NCBI GenBank assembly: GCA_024698715.1
Contig: JAILRA010000033.1
Coordinates: forward strand, 128,980 to 192,979
Direction of reading: 5' to 3'
From: Lachnospiraceae bacterium
GTDB lineage: Bacteria; Bacillota; Clostridia; Lachnospirales; Lachnospiraceae
DNA: 64,000 bases
Part shown: in pieces, positions 55,048 to 64,000 of the stretch
Layout of the letters: each line of letters starts with the position of its first letter
Numbering within the stretch: the stretch's first letter is position 1
Position numbers and translations under genes: made by a program
Notes under the pieces: model-generated
What the model saw: only the letters and a program-made list of their open reading frames with translations
Told to the model about the DNA's origin: nothing
Databases searched by the model: none

Positions 55048-57195
55048 TTATCGGTTGAATTTTTCGATTATGTCGTTGATCTCCTGAGCATTGGCACTGT
55101 TTTCTTCTGCAACTTTCAGGATCTTATCGGCAATATCCGTTGTGAGCTCATTCTTGTGAATAATGTCTTCGACACCTCTTTCATTGTCGTTCGACGCTTC
55201 GCTTACGTAATCAACCTGCTCTTTTATCTTAACCATGGATGTGTTGAATTCGTTGGAAGTCTGCTCTATGGAATTGATGGCTTCCTGAATGTTCTTGACA
55301 TTCTCACCGTATGATCTGGCCATTTCTGAGAATTCCTGGAAATGATCGGTAACATCGTTTTCCATGAAATCAATGATGTCCTTGAAGCACTCCTTAACGC
55401 TTTCAATACTCTTGTTGGAAACGATACATATATTCTGGATCTGCGTTGCGGTATTTGAAGAATCGTCGGCAAGAGTTTTGATCTCATCCGCAACAACCGC
55501 AAATCCTCGTCCCATTTCGCCGGCTCTGGCCGCTTCTATCGAGGCATTGAGTGAAAGCAGATTTGTCTGTCTTGTGATATCGAGGATCTTTGATGCCATT
55601 TCATCGATCTTTGACAGTGTCGAAAGAGCTTCGATCGCTTCTTCGATATTTTTCTTCGTACTCTCGATCTTCTGAATGCTGCTTTGAAGCTTTTTATCGG
55701 ATTTCGCGGACATCTCACCGGATGCCTTGATCATAATATCGCTCGTATCGGATCCTGTCTTAACTTTTTCCGCAATATTCTGAACCATTTCATACATACG
55801 GTTCATCTCCTGACAAACCATATCGATGGCTGCATTGGTATTGGCGATACTTGCCGATAACTGCTCTGTGGTAGCGGCATTATCTTCGATATTGTCGTGA
55901 AGTATCAGAGACGTGTCATTCATCTCGACAGTGCTCTTAGCAAGGGAATCCGCACAGTTGGAAAGCGTTCCCATGATGCCTCTGAAGGTTTCCGAAAGTG
56001 AATTGACTTCGGATGCGATCATTCCGACTTCGCTTCCACCGCCTACATAAGGTCTGATGCTTGAATCCTCGGTAAGATTGAGTTTGCCAAGCTTCTTGAT
56101 GGAACCGGTGATCTTATCGAGAGGTTTTGTTGAGATCGTAACGGCAAATCCGACAAGGATGAGGATCAAAATGAATGAAATGCTGCCCAGAATGATAAGC
56201 GTAACCATATTCGATCTCGAAGCTGCATAGAGTTCTCCTTTGTCTGCAGCTATAACAAGAGTCCAGTCTCTTCCTGGGATCTTCTCGTAACTAACGATTT
56301 CTTTCTTGCCCGTTTCTGGATTTCTGTATTCAAACTGACCTTCCGGCTCATTAAGTTCGTTTACCCTTCTTTTAACTTCCAGAAGGAGAGGTTTAGTGAT
56401 CTCCTGGGCTATATACTGATCCTGATCTTCCTCGGTCACTTCGGTATCCGTATACGTAATACCGGTCTCGGTATTTATCATGTAAAAATTACTGTCTTCA
56501 ACGCCTTCAAGTTTAAAACCCGTAAGCAGATTTTCCAGATCGTAATGGAAAACTCCGGCTCCGACGTAACCTATCACCTGTCCGTCCTTTTTAACCGGAC
56601 TGTACATCGAAAGACAAAGAAGACCTGTTCCGGGAGAAACTATGATCCCGGCATTGTACACTTCATCGGGATGATCCTTGAGCTGGTTGATGAGCTGATC
56701 CCTTCTGTCCTCATCGGGACGAAGAACCTTGCCTATTACAGGCGGAACGCTGTATGCCAGTATTCTCGTTTCAAAATTGCCTATATATAATCCTTCCCAG
56801 TTATCAAGTCCGCCGTAATAATCCAGTGTATATGCCTGAGCGGCCTCATAATGCGGATAATTGTCAATATAGTATGCCGTGGTATTGTAAGTTTCATCCG
56901 TAAACAGCGGAAGTTCCCTGTTCGGATTCTTTGCCATATCCGCAGCATCATCAAGAATAACATCCGTTACTATCGGATTTTTTGAATAAAGAACCAGTTT
57001 GTTCTCTGCAGTCTTAACAAATTCCTCTACCGAATTTGCCTGCGAATCCAGATAAGTCGACATGTTCTCATTGATCTTATCTCTTAAGATCCTGTTGGAG
57101 TTAAAAAGAGCAAGCGAACATAATAAGAAAATGCCAATAGCCGTAGAAACCGCTACTATGGAAATAATGACGGTTTTCATTTTGAAATTTTTCAT
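55048..57195 (-). CDS. Methyl-accepting chemotaxis protein with Cache sensor
   Basis: 715 residues. Helix about 8-30, extracellular double-Cache domain about 35-320 ([30 protein letters not shown]), second helix about 328-352, HAMP about 353-410, and a methyl-accepting signalling domain with the conserved hairpin ([28 protein letters not shown] region, about 570-595). Senses small molecules for motility; ligand unknown. GAGAGGG precedes the ATG. Monocistronic. Confidence 0.95.
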   Translation of the reverse strand: MKNFKMKTVIISIVAVSTAIGIFLLCSLALFNSNRILRDKINENMSTYLDSQANSVEEFVKTAENKLVLYSKNPIVTDVILDDAADMAKNPNRELPLFTDETYNTTAYYIDNYPHYEAAQAYTLDYYGGLDNWEGLYIGNFETRILAYSVPPVIGKVLRPDEDRRDQLINQLKDHPDEVYNAGIIVSPGTGLLCLSMYSPVKKDGQVIGYVGAGVFHYDLENLLTGFKLEGVEDSNFYMINTETGITYTDTEVTEEDQDQYIAQEITKPLLLEVKRRVNELNEPEGQFEYRNPETGKKEIVSYEKIPGRDWTLVIAADKGELYAASRSNMVTLIILGSISFILILILVGFAVTISTKPLDKITGSIKKLGKLNLTEDSSIRPYVGGGSEVGMIASEVNSLSETFRGIMGTLSNCADSLAKSTVEMNDTSLILHDNIEDNAATTEQLSASIANTNAAIDMVCQEMNRMYEMVQNIAEKVKTGSDTSDIMIKASGEMSAKSDKKLQSSIQKIESTKKNIEEAIEALSTLSKIDEMASKILDITRQTNLLSLNASIEAARAGEMGRGFAVVADEIKTLADDSSNTATQIQNICIVSNKSIESVKECFKDIIDFMENDVTDHFQEFSEMARSYGENVKNIQEAINSIEQTSNEFNTSMVKIKEQVDYVSEASNDNERGVEDIIHKNELTTDIADKILKVAEENSANAQEINDIIEKFNR

Positions 57196-57230
57196 ATAAC
57201 GTCCCTCTCATTTTCAGAATTTTGCCTGAT

Positions 57231-57246
57231 AAAACAAATTTGTTTT
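57231..57246. repeat. Perfect 16-bp palindrome before the chemotaxis receptor gene
   Basis: AAAACAAATTTGTTTT, 36 bp upstream of the ATG and 14-19 bp from tandem minus-strand TATAAT boxes (57260-57270). Position fits a dimeric operator in the 5' leader, but such AT palindromes can also arise by chance. Confidence 0.5.
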
Positions 57247-57293
57247 CCCCTATCAAGTCATTATATTATACTACTTTTTTGTATAATTTGCAC

Positions 57294-57322
57294 TAAAAAA
57301 AAGAGTTTTTCACTCTTTTTTT
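57294..57322. terminator. Terminator after the YitT gene
   Basis: AAAAAAAGAGT..ACTCTTTTTTT, short stem flanked by A- and T-runs; serves the minus-strand YitT gene ending at 57357. Confidence 0.8.
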
Positions 57323-57356
57323 GTTTGTCATTTATATGGTATTGTTCTGTCCATTT

Positions 57357-58193
57357 TTACTTTAATATTTCGTCAATGGTCGTTACCGTACTGAAAGCAC
57401 CTTTGTTTGCCGCGAGTATCTCACGCATCTTCTGAAGTTCGAAGTAGTTTACATAACATATGATCGTTTTGTTTTCCCCGGCAATAGCTCCCTGCGAATC
57501 CATAATCGTGCATGTCTTGTTCAGATCCTTTTTGATCGCGCTTACCAGATTGTCGGGTTCCTTGGTAATGATCGTGACCTGTTTGATGGCTTCGAATCTA
57601 TCGGTAAAATGATCGATAATGGTCGTAGCCACTACATAGACAAGAAGACTTAAAAGTGCGGAGTTTCTGTTTATCAAAAGAAATGCTGCCAGATAAACGC
57701 AGGCATTGAAGCCTATCAGAATATAAGTCATGCTGAAGTTTTTACCGGTTTTGTCACTCAGTTTTCTGACCACTATATTGGCAAAGATCTCTGATCCGTC
57801 GATACAGCCTCCGTGTCTTAAGATAAGTGAAAGTCCTGCACCCAGTATCGCACCTCCGAACGCCACCGCCAGAAAATGCTCGGTATTCAGTTCAAACGGG
57901 ATCCTCTCAAATACGGCAAGTCCGACCGTATAAACCGTTGCTCCTATCGTGGCTTTGATACCGAATCTTTTACCGAGGATAAGAACACCCGCGATCAGAA
58001 ACGGCAGGAATATCAGAAAAACACATACGGAGAGATTGAATCCCGTAAGTTTGTTTATCAGAATGGCAACACCTGCGGTTCCGTAATCGATCGCATCATT
58101 CGGAAGCAGAATGCAAGCTACCGAAAAGCTCGCCAGCAGGGCACCTATGACTATCATTATGCAGGCCAGAATTTCATCAAATATCTTGTTCAA
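57357..58193 (-). CDS. YitT family membrane protein (DUF161/DUF2179)
   Basis: 278 residues. Five or six membrane helices (ACIMIVIGALLASFSVACILL, CVFLIFLPFLIAGVLILG), conserved GTAGVAIL and GGCIDGSEIFA, and a C-terminal DUF2179 domain (KQVTIITKEPDNLVSAI, CYVNYFELQKMREI). Transport or sensing role, not established. The start is TTG at 58193 with GGGGA 8 nt upstream; no ATG is available in frame. Confidence 0.9.
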   Translation of the reverse strand: MNKIFDEILACIMIVIGALLASFSVACILLPNDAIDYGTAGVAILINKLTGFNLSVCVFLIFLPFLIAGVLILGKRFGIKATIGATVYTVGLAVFERIPFELNTEHFLAVAFGGAILGAGLSLILRHGGCIDGSEIFANIVVRKLSDKTGKNFSMTYILIGFNACVYLAAFLLINRNSALLSLLVYVVATTIIDHFTDRFEAIKQVTIITKEPDNLVSAIKKDLNKTCTIMDSQGAIAGENKTIICYVNYFELQKMREILAANKGAFSTVTTIDEILK

Positions 58194-58224
58194 ATCAGTT
58201 TCCCCATTTTAAATTTATCCAAAA

Positions 58225-58242
58225 GAATACGTATTCATTATA
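58225..58242 (-). promoter_or_regulatory. -10 box and adjoining palindrome upstream of the YitT gene
   Basis: GAATACGTATTC (58225-58236, perfect 12-bp palindrome) immediately downstream of a minus-strand TATAAT (58242-58237). A protein bound there would cover the transcription start. The -35 is poor. Confidence 0.4.
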
Positions 58243-58271
58243 CGATATTTTTCAGATATTTTGTGCTAATT

Positions 58272-59690
58272 TTATATAACAAATAAACGTCTCAGTTTTA
58301 TCAGAAGAACCCATATAATATGCAGTACGCTCACAAAATAGTCATTATCTGCGTAAAGGGATGATCTTCTGTTTTTCCATGCCAGCTTCATCGAAAGTCT
58401 GTAATACTCAAAAGTAAACTTTCTCACACTCATATATTCGGGTTTTATCAGGCAGTGGAAAAGATCCTGTTTCGTAACGTCTTTTGTTATGAGTTTATCC
58501 TCATAATCTTTGTACATCGCCGATCCCTGCATGGGTGTAAATACTGAAACCGTGGGGATTATGTCCCTTGACGCGATCCATTCGTACAGTTTGTCAAAAT
58601 CCTCTTTTTTCATCTGCTGGTGTACGATAAACAGCCCTGCACAGTAAATATGATTTTCGGAAAGGATCCTTATGCACTCTTCATTTTCGTGAAGGGATAC
58701 ATGTTTGTTGTACGAATCGAGTTCCTCGTCATTGGTCGCTTCAAGTCCCACCATAATGAGTGAAAGTCCTATATCGGCAAGTTCCTTTATCAGATCCTCG
58801 TTGTTGGCTATAAAATCTGCACGTCCGTATATCAGATATTTTTTGTGTATGTCACGTTCCCTTATGAGCCTGACGAATTCCTTCAAATACTCTCTGTTAA
58901 CAAGAAAATTGTCATCAGTTATATGTATGTTATCCACCTCAAGGGATGCTATCTCGTCAACAAGTTTGTCCACACTCCTGCAGGCATATCTGCCGCCGTT
59001 CCTGTTGGTACAGAAGCAGAAGTTGCAGTTTCTCTGACAGCTGTAGGAATTCTTGACAAGTGCCAGAGGTTTAAATGCAAGATATCTGAAACGTTTCCGG
59101 TTTTTGTAAAAATATGTTCTGTCCGGAACAGGCAGATCTTCCGGAGTTTCAATGATCTTGGGATTGCAGATCCATTCGCCGTTTTTGCGATAACAGATCC
59201 CCGGGATATCTTCAAGACTGATATTTCCGTCTTTACCTTCATACGAATGGACGTGCTCATTCGAAATACCGTTTTGAGAGGTTTCTTTCTCTTTGGCTAT
59301 GAAACGAAGAAGTCTGCACTGATTTTCAAGACCGCTTAAATGATAAAGATAATCCGCCTTTGAATCATAAAAATTCGCATAGTTTATCTCAACATGCGAA
59401 CCGCCCAGTATAACTGCGGTTTCCGGTCTGTACTTTTTGATCTTTTCACAAAGCCTGTAGATCAGTTTCTGCTGTGTGATGTATCCGGTGATGCAGACCA
59501 CATCCGGCTTTTCCTTATTCAGTTTGGAACGAAGGGATATCGTTTCGTATCTTCTGTCATATATCACGGCTTCGTGGCCTTCTTTTGTAAATACCGTGTA
59601 TAAGTATTCCATCTCGAGAGGCTCATGGTCGACAAGATATGTGAAACTGAAGATCCCGACCGTCTCCGGCTTGATAAGAAGTATTTTCAT
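58272..59690 (-). CDS. B12-binding-type radical SAM protein, tandem paralog 4
   Basis: 472 residues. N-terminal Rossmann domain (about 1-150; VVCITGYITQQ, VILGGSHVEIN), the PDRTYFYKNRKRFRYLA motif shared by the four paralogs, radical SAM cysteines NSYSCQRNCNFCFC, IHITDDNFLVNREY, YGRADFIAN, VGLEATNDEEL, and a C-terminal helical tail ending in a hydrophobic stretch. ATG overlaps the upstream stop as ATGA and has no ribosome site, so translation is coupled. Last gene of the operon. Confidence 0.87.
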   Translation of the reverse strand: MKILLIKPETVGIFSFTYLVDHEPLEMEYLYTVFTKEGHEAVIYDRRYETISLRSKLNKEKPDVVCITGYITQQKLIYRLCEKIKKYRPETAVILGGSHVEINYANFYDSKADYLYHLSGLENQCRLLRFIAKEKETSQNGISNEHVHSYEGKDGNISLEDIPGICYRKNGEWICNPKIIETPEDLPVPDRTYFYKNRKRFRYLAFKPLALVKNSYSCQRNCNFCFCTNRNGGRYACRSVDKLVDEIASLEVDNIHITDDNFLVNREYLKEFVRLIRERDIHKKYLIYGRADFIANNEDLIKELADIGLSLIMVGLEATNDEELDSYNKHVSLHENEECIRILSENHIYCAGLFIVHQQMKKEDFDKLYEWIASRDIIPTVSVFTPMQGSAMYKDYEDKLITKDVTKQDLFHCLIKPEYMSVRKFTFEYYRLSMKLAWKNRRSSLYADNDYFVSVLHIIWVLLIKLRRLFVI

Positions 59691-61000
59691 TTGTTTTTAT
59701 ATTTTTTATTAAACGTATGCATAACTCCCGCCCAGTAGATCCTGGGATAATTCACATAGTACAGGAAATGGAATTCCAGTTTAAAAAGGAGCATGGGCAT
59801 ATTCGACGGTTTTATGAGAACGCTGGTACCTCCGGTCCTTTTGTATTCGTAACGGTACAGCCTGTCTTTGTTCTCATCGTAAACCGGTGTGCCTTTAAAC
59901 GGAATGAGTATGCTGAAAAGAACCCAGATGAGCTTTTCCTTTTTGATGAACTTATTGATGTTCATAAAATCTTTATGTGTAAAATCATAGTTGATCACAA
60001 ACAGACCAACGCATACCATGTTGAAATCCCTGAGGATCTTTACGGCATGCATGTTAAGTTCCACACTGGAGTTCTTGTTGTATTTTTCTAGTGTTGTATC
60101 TTCAACGGCCTCAAGACCTACAAGCATGTCGCGAAATCCCGCTTTGTAAATGATCGGGAAAATATCCTCGCATCTGCAGATACTGTCGGCACGTGCAAAG
60201 ATCATGAACGTCTTGTGACAGTCAAGCTCGATGAGTCTGTTGCATATTTCCAGAACGCGTTCGCGGTTCACAAGAAAATCGTCATCTATGATAAAGATCT
60301 TATCATTGTCGATGGATATCATCTCATTTACAACATCATCCACCGCACGTTCTCTGTAAGTACAGCTGTTAAACTGTCTGGATATGCAGAATTTGCAGTT
60401 CTGCGGGCACGAAAAAGATGTTTTCATCATGGAAAAACATCCCTTTGCAAGCACGCGGAATTTTTTTCTGTTTTCGTAAAAAAAACTTCTGTCGGGAAGT
60501 AATCCGAAATCGTTTACGGGTTCGCCTTTAGGATTAACGATCCATTCGCCTTTATACTTTAATGCAAAGCCCGAACATTTCTTCAAAATCTCCTCGTCAA
60601 AATCATTCCTCAGTGCTTCGCGGAAGGAATCCAGGCCGTTGTCAAAACTAATATAATCGACATCATCGATCTGAAAATCGCAGTGATTGACTATAACTTC
60701 GGGACCGCCCACCATTATCTTTATTTCCGGTCTGGCTTTTTTTAGTTTATGTATGAGTTTTAAAACATACCATGCCGTATTGGACATGATCGAAAACCCG
60801 ACAACCGTGATCCCGTTTTTATCGACTTTATTCAAAAGCTGTCTGAATCGTGCAAACGGACTTTCAATACTCTCATCGTGGATCATCCCTTCTTTCCCTT
60901 CAGCCTTTACACAGGCCATAAGGTACTCGAGCCCGAGAGGTTCGAGGCTTGCCACCCTTTTATCGTAATGCACTCTTACAAACATGTATTTCTGTGTCAT
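59687..61000 (-). CDS. B12-binding-type radical SAM protein, tandem paralog 3
   Basis: 437 residues. Rossmann half (VVGFSIMSNTAWYVL, IMVGGPEVIVN), PDRSFFYENRKKFRVLA motif, cysteines TSFSCPQNCKFCIS, IFIIDDDFLVNRER, ARADSICRCED, VGLEAVEDTTLEKYNK, and FKGTPVYDEN. Start at 61000 (ATG) rather than the adjacent TTG, judging by AAAGGA spacing. 51 bp after paralog 2. Confidence 0.87.
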   Translation of the reverse strand: MTQKYMFVRVHYDKRVASLEPLGLEYLMACVKAEGKEGMIHDESIESPFARFRQLLNKVDKNGITVVGFSIMSNTAWYVLKLIHKLKKARPEIKIMVGGPEVIVNHCDFQIDDVDYISFDNGLDSFREALRNDFDEEILKKCSGFALKYKGEWIVNPKGEPVNDFGLLPDRSFFYENRKKFRVLAKGCFSMMKTSFSCPQNCKFCISRQFNSCTYRERAVDDVVNEMISIDNDKIFIIDDDFLVNRERVLEICNRLIELDCHKTFMIFARADSICRCEDIFPIIYKAGFRDMLVGLEAVEDTTLEKYNKNSSVELNMHAVKILRDFNMVCVGLFVINYDFTHKDFMNINKFIKKEKLIWVLFSILIPFKGTPVYDENKDRLYRYEYKRTGGTSVLIKPSNMPMLLFKLEFHFLYYVNYPRIYWAGVMHTFNKKYKNK

Positions 61001-61051
61001 CAATATCTTCCTTTAACTCTGATGCAAATGATCTGCGACCGGTATGAAAAA

Positions 61052-62374
61052 TCAAAACCACCCTGTTCTCTTTGTATCGTATGAAGTACCGAACAGAGTT
61101 CTTACCATGATCTTCGGATATGTCAGAACATGGATCCAGTAATATCTGAGCATATACTCAAACGAGGACATATTTGTGGGTTTTAAGGTAATATGCGTTC
61201 CGTCAAGTCTCCAGGATTTAAAATTGGTCACCTGATCCTGATATTCGGCATATGCATCCGTACCTTTGTAGGGGGTAAATATACCGAAAACGACCCAGAG
61301 AAGATTATTATCTTTTATGAATCTCATGAGTTTCCTGTAATCGTCCCTTGTGGCCGTGTAATTGATCACAAACAGTCCGTTGCATACAATTCCCGCATCA
61401 AGAAGATTCTTAATGGCCATGATATTTTCATCCCTGGACGTCTGCTTGTTGTATTCGTCGAGAGTTTCATCGCTTATGGCTTCCAGTCCCACCAGAATGT
61501 CGCGGAATCCCGCCTTGTATGCCAGCGGCAGGATATCCGGATTTTCGGCCAGAAAATCGGCTCTCGAATATGCCATGAAATTCTTTTTGATACCGCGTTT
61601 TATTATTTCGTTGCAAAACATTTCGACACGATCTTTGTGAAAGAAAAACGTATCATCGACAAACCAGATCTTATCGTGTTTTATCTCTTCGACTTCATCG
61701 ACAACTTCCATGATGTCACGTTCGGTATAAACGCCTCCGTTCATCTTGGTACAGTAGCAGAACGAACACGCAAACGGACAGGAAAACGATGCCTTGCTGA
61801 GTGCATATTTTCCTTTCATGAAAATGTAATTTTTTTTCAGACCTTTATAAAACTGAGTACGGTCGGGTTTGTTTATGAATCCGCAAACCGGCTTTCCTTT
61901 TTCTTTTATGACCCACTCGCCGTTCTTCTTAAATGCTATGCCGGTCTGACGGTCAAGGACTTCTGTTTCCAGTCCTCCCTCCCAGATGTTTTTCAGTGTC
62001 TGAAGGCCGTTGTCGTAGTAGATGAGATCTATGTCATCGGTGCAGAATTCGGCGTAATTCATTTCCGCTTCGGGACCGCCGACCATTATTGTGATATCGG
62101 GGAATTTTTTCTTTAACTGCGATGCCCTTTTGATGATGTAATCCACGGTATTCGCATTGGCGTTCAGACCTATGAAATTGTATCCGCCCTTTTTTACGAT
62201 ACGGCACATCCTGGAAAGCCTGAATGTCCAGGGCTTGTCGAATTCGTCATGTATCGTACAGGGAATGTCCAGATCCCTTGCAAGACCGGCAAGATATTCA
62301 AGACCAAGAGGTTCAAGATGAGCTACCAGCGATGTGTATTTCGGACGGATCAGTAATACCTTCATTTGCTGCAT
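61052..62374 (-). CDS. B12-binding-type radical SAM protein, tandem paralog 2
   Basis: 440 residues. Rossmann half (FIGLNANANTVDYII, IMVGGPEAEMN), PDRTQFYKGLKKNYIFM motif, cysteines ASFSCPFACSFCYC, IWFVDDTFFFHKDR, YSRADFLAENPD, VGLEAISDETLDEYNK, and YKGTDAYAEY. Start at 62374 follows GAGGG by 6-7 nt, giving a 13-bp overlap with the upstream gene; a Met three codons later would give an ATGA overlap instead. Confidence 0.87.
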   Translation of the reverse strand: MQQMKVLLIRPKYTSLVAHLEPLGLEYLAGLARDLDIPCTIHDEFDKPWTFRLSRMCRIVKKGGYNFIGLNANANTVDYIIKRASQLKKKFPDITIMVGGPEAEMNYAEFCTDDIDLIYYDNGLQTLKNIWEGGLETEVLDRQTGIAFKKNGEWVIKEKGKPVCGFINKPDRTQFYKGLKKNYIFMKGKYALSKASFSCPFACSFCYCTKMNGGVYTERDIMEVVDEVEEIKHDKIWFVDDTFFFHKDRVEMFCNEIIKRGIKKNFMAYSRADFLAENPDILPLAYKAGFRDILVGLEAISDETLDEYNKQTSRDENIMAIKNLLDAGIVCNGLFVINYTATRDDYRKLMRFIKDNNLLWVVFGIFTPYKGTDAYAEYQDQVTNFKSWRLDGTHITLKPTNMSSFEYMLRYYWIHVLTYPKIMVRTLFGTSYDTKRTGWF

Positions 62375-63804
62375 TTTTCACCCTCAATAAGTTTTTTCCA
62401 ATACTGATTGTTTACTGCTATGGCGCCGATGCTTAACTTAAGTGTATCATGCAGTCCGTATTTTTTAACCATGTACCATCCGCTCACGGGATTAGCCGTG
62501 ATCCTGTAGTAAAGCACCATCGTATACCAGTAATATTTCCTGACAGAAATATGATCGGGACGTACCACAAGGTGAGCAAGATCCCATTTTTCGTATTCAT
62601 CTTCGCGGACTATAAATCTCGGTTTGTATTTCTCATAAATATCGGTTCCCCGAAGAGGTGTAAGAGGCTGCAGGTTGACGAAAACAAGTCCGAGTTTTTT
62701 TATCCATTTGTAAAGCGCGTTAAAATCATCCCACGTCCAGTCAAGACCGAGAATAAAAGTACCGTAAAGCTCAACATCGTATTTTTTAAGGATCCCCGCC
62801 GCTTTTTCGTTGATCCCGACATTTGTTCTTTTGTTGTAATCGTCAAGCTGTCTGCTGTCACAGCTCTCAAGTCCGACTATAACGGCACGAAGTCCGACTT
62901 CCTTAAAACGTTTTATGACATCTTCGTTGGAAGCGATATAATCAGCTCTTCCGTAGATCAGATATTTTTTTTGGATACCGCGTTCTTCGAGCATATCGCA
63001 GAATTTAAGGATCCTGTCCCTTCCGACAAGAAAATCGTCATCGACGATATATATCTCGGTTTCCTTTATCTGCTCCAGTTCATTTACTATATCCTCGAGA
63101 TCCCTTGCAAAATACTGGTCATCCATGATCTGGCGGCAGAAACAGAATTTGCAGTTGTAAGGACATCCGAACGAAGTCTTGATAAGGCTGCAGTTCCTGT
63201 GGAACATGTAATAGTATTTCGAGCGGTATTTGTTCACCTTTTCGCGGTCCGGATACAGATAATCAAATGTCGTATCCTTCTTCGGAGGTTTCTTGCCGGG
63301 AACATAGATACACTCGATCTCCCCGTCTTCAACGCACGCGATCTTTGAATGCGAAGATCCGTTATCGTCGGTCATATCGGTCTTTTCGTCCTGTGCATCT
63401 TTTTTGTCGAGGTGGTTTAAAATATCTATAAATGTTCTTATGCCGTTTGCACGGATGATGTAATCTATGTAGGGGGATTCAAAATCCTGAGGATTTACTT
63501 CCGCATGAACGCCGCCGATTATCGTCACGATATCCGGATTGACTTCCTTGGCTTCCTTCGCATACCGCTTCATGATGTTTACATGCGAAATATATCCCGT
63601 CACGCCGACAACATCGGGATTGTAAAGTTTTACAAAATACTGCACGTTTTTCTTTTCAATTATCATATCCACAATCGTACATTTATGTCCGAGTGCTTCT
63701 ATATTGGCCGAAATGTATTCAAGTTCCAGCGGTTCGCAGATCATTACATTCTGCAAACCTATGGTTTCTTTATCAGGTCTCGGTCTGAACAAAAGAACGT
63801 TCAC
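62362..63804 (-). CDS. B12-binding-type radical SAM protein, tandem paralog 1
   Basis: 480 residues. Rossmann half (VVGVTGYISHVNIMKRY, IIGGVHAEVNPQD), an insert about 140-175, the PDREKVNKYRSKYYYMF motif, cysteines TSFGCPYNCKFCFC, IYIVDDDFLVGRDR, YGRADYIASNED, VGLESCDSRQLDDYNK and LRGTDIYEKY. GTG start at 63804 overlaps the stop of the acyltransferase-like gene (GTGA), with AAGGAG 5 nt upstream. Confidence 0.88.
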   Translation of the reverse strand: MNVLLFRPRPDKETIGLQNVMICEPLELEYISANIEALGHKCTIVDMIIEKKNVQYFVKLYNPDVVGVTGYISHVNIMKRYAKEAKEVNPDIVTIIGGVHAEVNPQDFESPYIDYIIRANGIRTFIDILNHLDKKDAQDEKTDMTDDNGSSHSKIACVEDGEIECIYVPGKKPPKKDTTFDYLYPDREKVNKYRSKYYYMFHRNCSLIKTSFGCPYNCKFCFCRQIMDDQYFARDLEDIVNELEQIKETEIYIVDDDFLVGRDRILKFCDMLEERGIQKKYLIYGRADYIASNEDVIKRFKEVGLRAVIVGLESCDSRQLDDYNKRTNVGINEKAAGILKKYDVELYGTFILGLDWTWDDFNALYKWIKKLGLVFVNLQPLTPLRGTDIYEKYKPRFIVREDEYEKWDLAHLVVRPDHISVRKYYWYTMVLYYRITANPVSGWYMVKKYGLHDTLKLSIGAIAVNNQYWKKLIEGEKCSK

Positions 63805-64000
63805 TGCTGCTCCTTAAAAACATGAAATTCGGGAAAATCGTATTTGTACTCAAGCATATGTTTTCCTGTCATCGCAAAAAGATTTAAGAACGGATTGGAA
63901 TGATGCGCATAAAAATACCGCTTACTCAGAACCGCTCCGAACTTGAGTTTCGTCTTTTCGGATGTCTGTCCGAAATCTATCGTTTTGCAGTTATGCTTTA
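63801..64000 (-). CDS. C-terminal part of a probable GNAT/FemAB-like acyltransferase
   Basis: 66 residues visible; the start lies beyond the right edge. The IDFGQTSEKTKLKFGA stretch followed by RYFYAHHSNPFLNLF recalls the C-terminal part of GNAT or FemAB-type proteins that acylate or aminoacylate a lipid or sugar acceptor; this is resemblance only. It overlaps the first radical SAM gene by 4 bp and so belongs to that operon. Confidence 0.5.
   Translation of the reverse strand, partial: KHNCKTIDFGQTSEKTKLKFGAVLSKRYFYAHHSNPFLNLFAMTGKHMLEYKYDFPEFHVFKEQQ

Noticed and set aside
61193..62116. 307-codon plus-strand frame opposite radical SAM paralog 2
   Set aside because: Antisense shadow of a conserved gene with full catalytic motifs; no ribosome site and atypical composition.
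62449..63348. 299-codon plus-strand frame opposite radical SAM paralog 1
   Set aside because: Same reasoning: shadow of a conserved coding gene.

Overview
The window reads as chromosomal DNA of an anaerobic, low-to-moderate GC Firmicute of the class Clostridia, most likely family Lachnospiraceae (Butyrivibrio/Roseburia-like; genus not fixed). The reasons are the families present (DUF6465, DUF6320, a fused AccDA, a stand-alone FakA C-terminal-like protein), Gram-positive promoters and strong AGGAGG ribosome sites, a CIRCE-controlled hrcA-grpE-dnaK operon, and a Na+-type F-ATP synthase. No rRNA, tRNA, CRISPR, phage or insertion sequence was seen. Most genes lie on the minus strand.

Layout. 1-1.97 kb: hrcA-grpE-dnaK heat-shock operon with promoter and CIRCE. 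1.99-2.16 kb: a structured non-coding element and a terminator. 2.2-6.7 kb: a Lys/Ala/Pro-rich DUF6465 protein, an aminotransferase and a large membrane-anchored unknown. 6.9-14.1 kb: the full ATP synthase operon (atpZ, I, B, E, F, H, A, G, D, C). 14.2-20.8 kb: a DUF402 protein, a SleB-type wall hydrolase, and the run GH18-tsaC-rpiB-upp-dCMP deaminase; tsaC/rpiB/upp next to atp recalls the Bacillus order. 20.8-21.2 kb: a leader-like region with its own promoter, two overlapping small ORFs and mutually exclusive hairpins. 21.2-24.3 kb: a MecA-like adaptor, DUF1858 protein, cyclophilin and a beta-propeller lipoprotein.

24.3-36.6 kb is a lipid or acyl-chain locus. On the minus strand are an FMN-reductase-like flavoprotein, a PlsC-type acyltransferase, an acyl carrier protein, a fused ketosynthase pair (active KS plus catalytically dead KS), FabG, FabZ, FabD and fused AccDA. 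On the divergent plus strand are a TetR regulator, an HSL-type esterase, a condensation-fold acyltransferase and a DUF6320 membrane protein. FabH, enoyl reductase, AccB and AccC are absent, so this looks like an accessory acyl pathway that draws on the housekeeping one.

36.7-44.6 kb: a MacAB-like export operon with two lipoprotein adaptors, one large FtsX permease and two ATPases. 44.8 kb: class II fructose-bisphosphate aldolase. 45.8-53.5 kb: a cyclic-di-GMP block (FIST-EAL, LacI-like-sensor-GGDEF, membrane degenerate-GGDEF-EAL) with a small FakA-C-like protein. 53.6-64 kb: a lone B12-binding-type radical SAM protein, a chemotaxis receptor, a YitT membrane protein, and a tight operon of four paralogous radical SAM proteins preceded by the end of a probable GNAT/FemAB-like acyltransferase.

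The best candidates for undescribed biology are the leader at 20.8-21.1 kb, the KS/dead-KS acyl locus, and the four-paralog radical SAM operon. All calls come from reading the sequence; no search was run.
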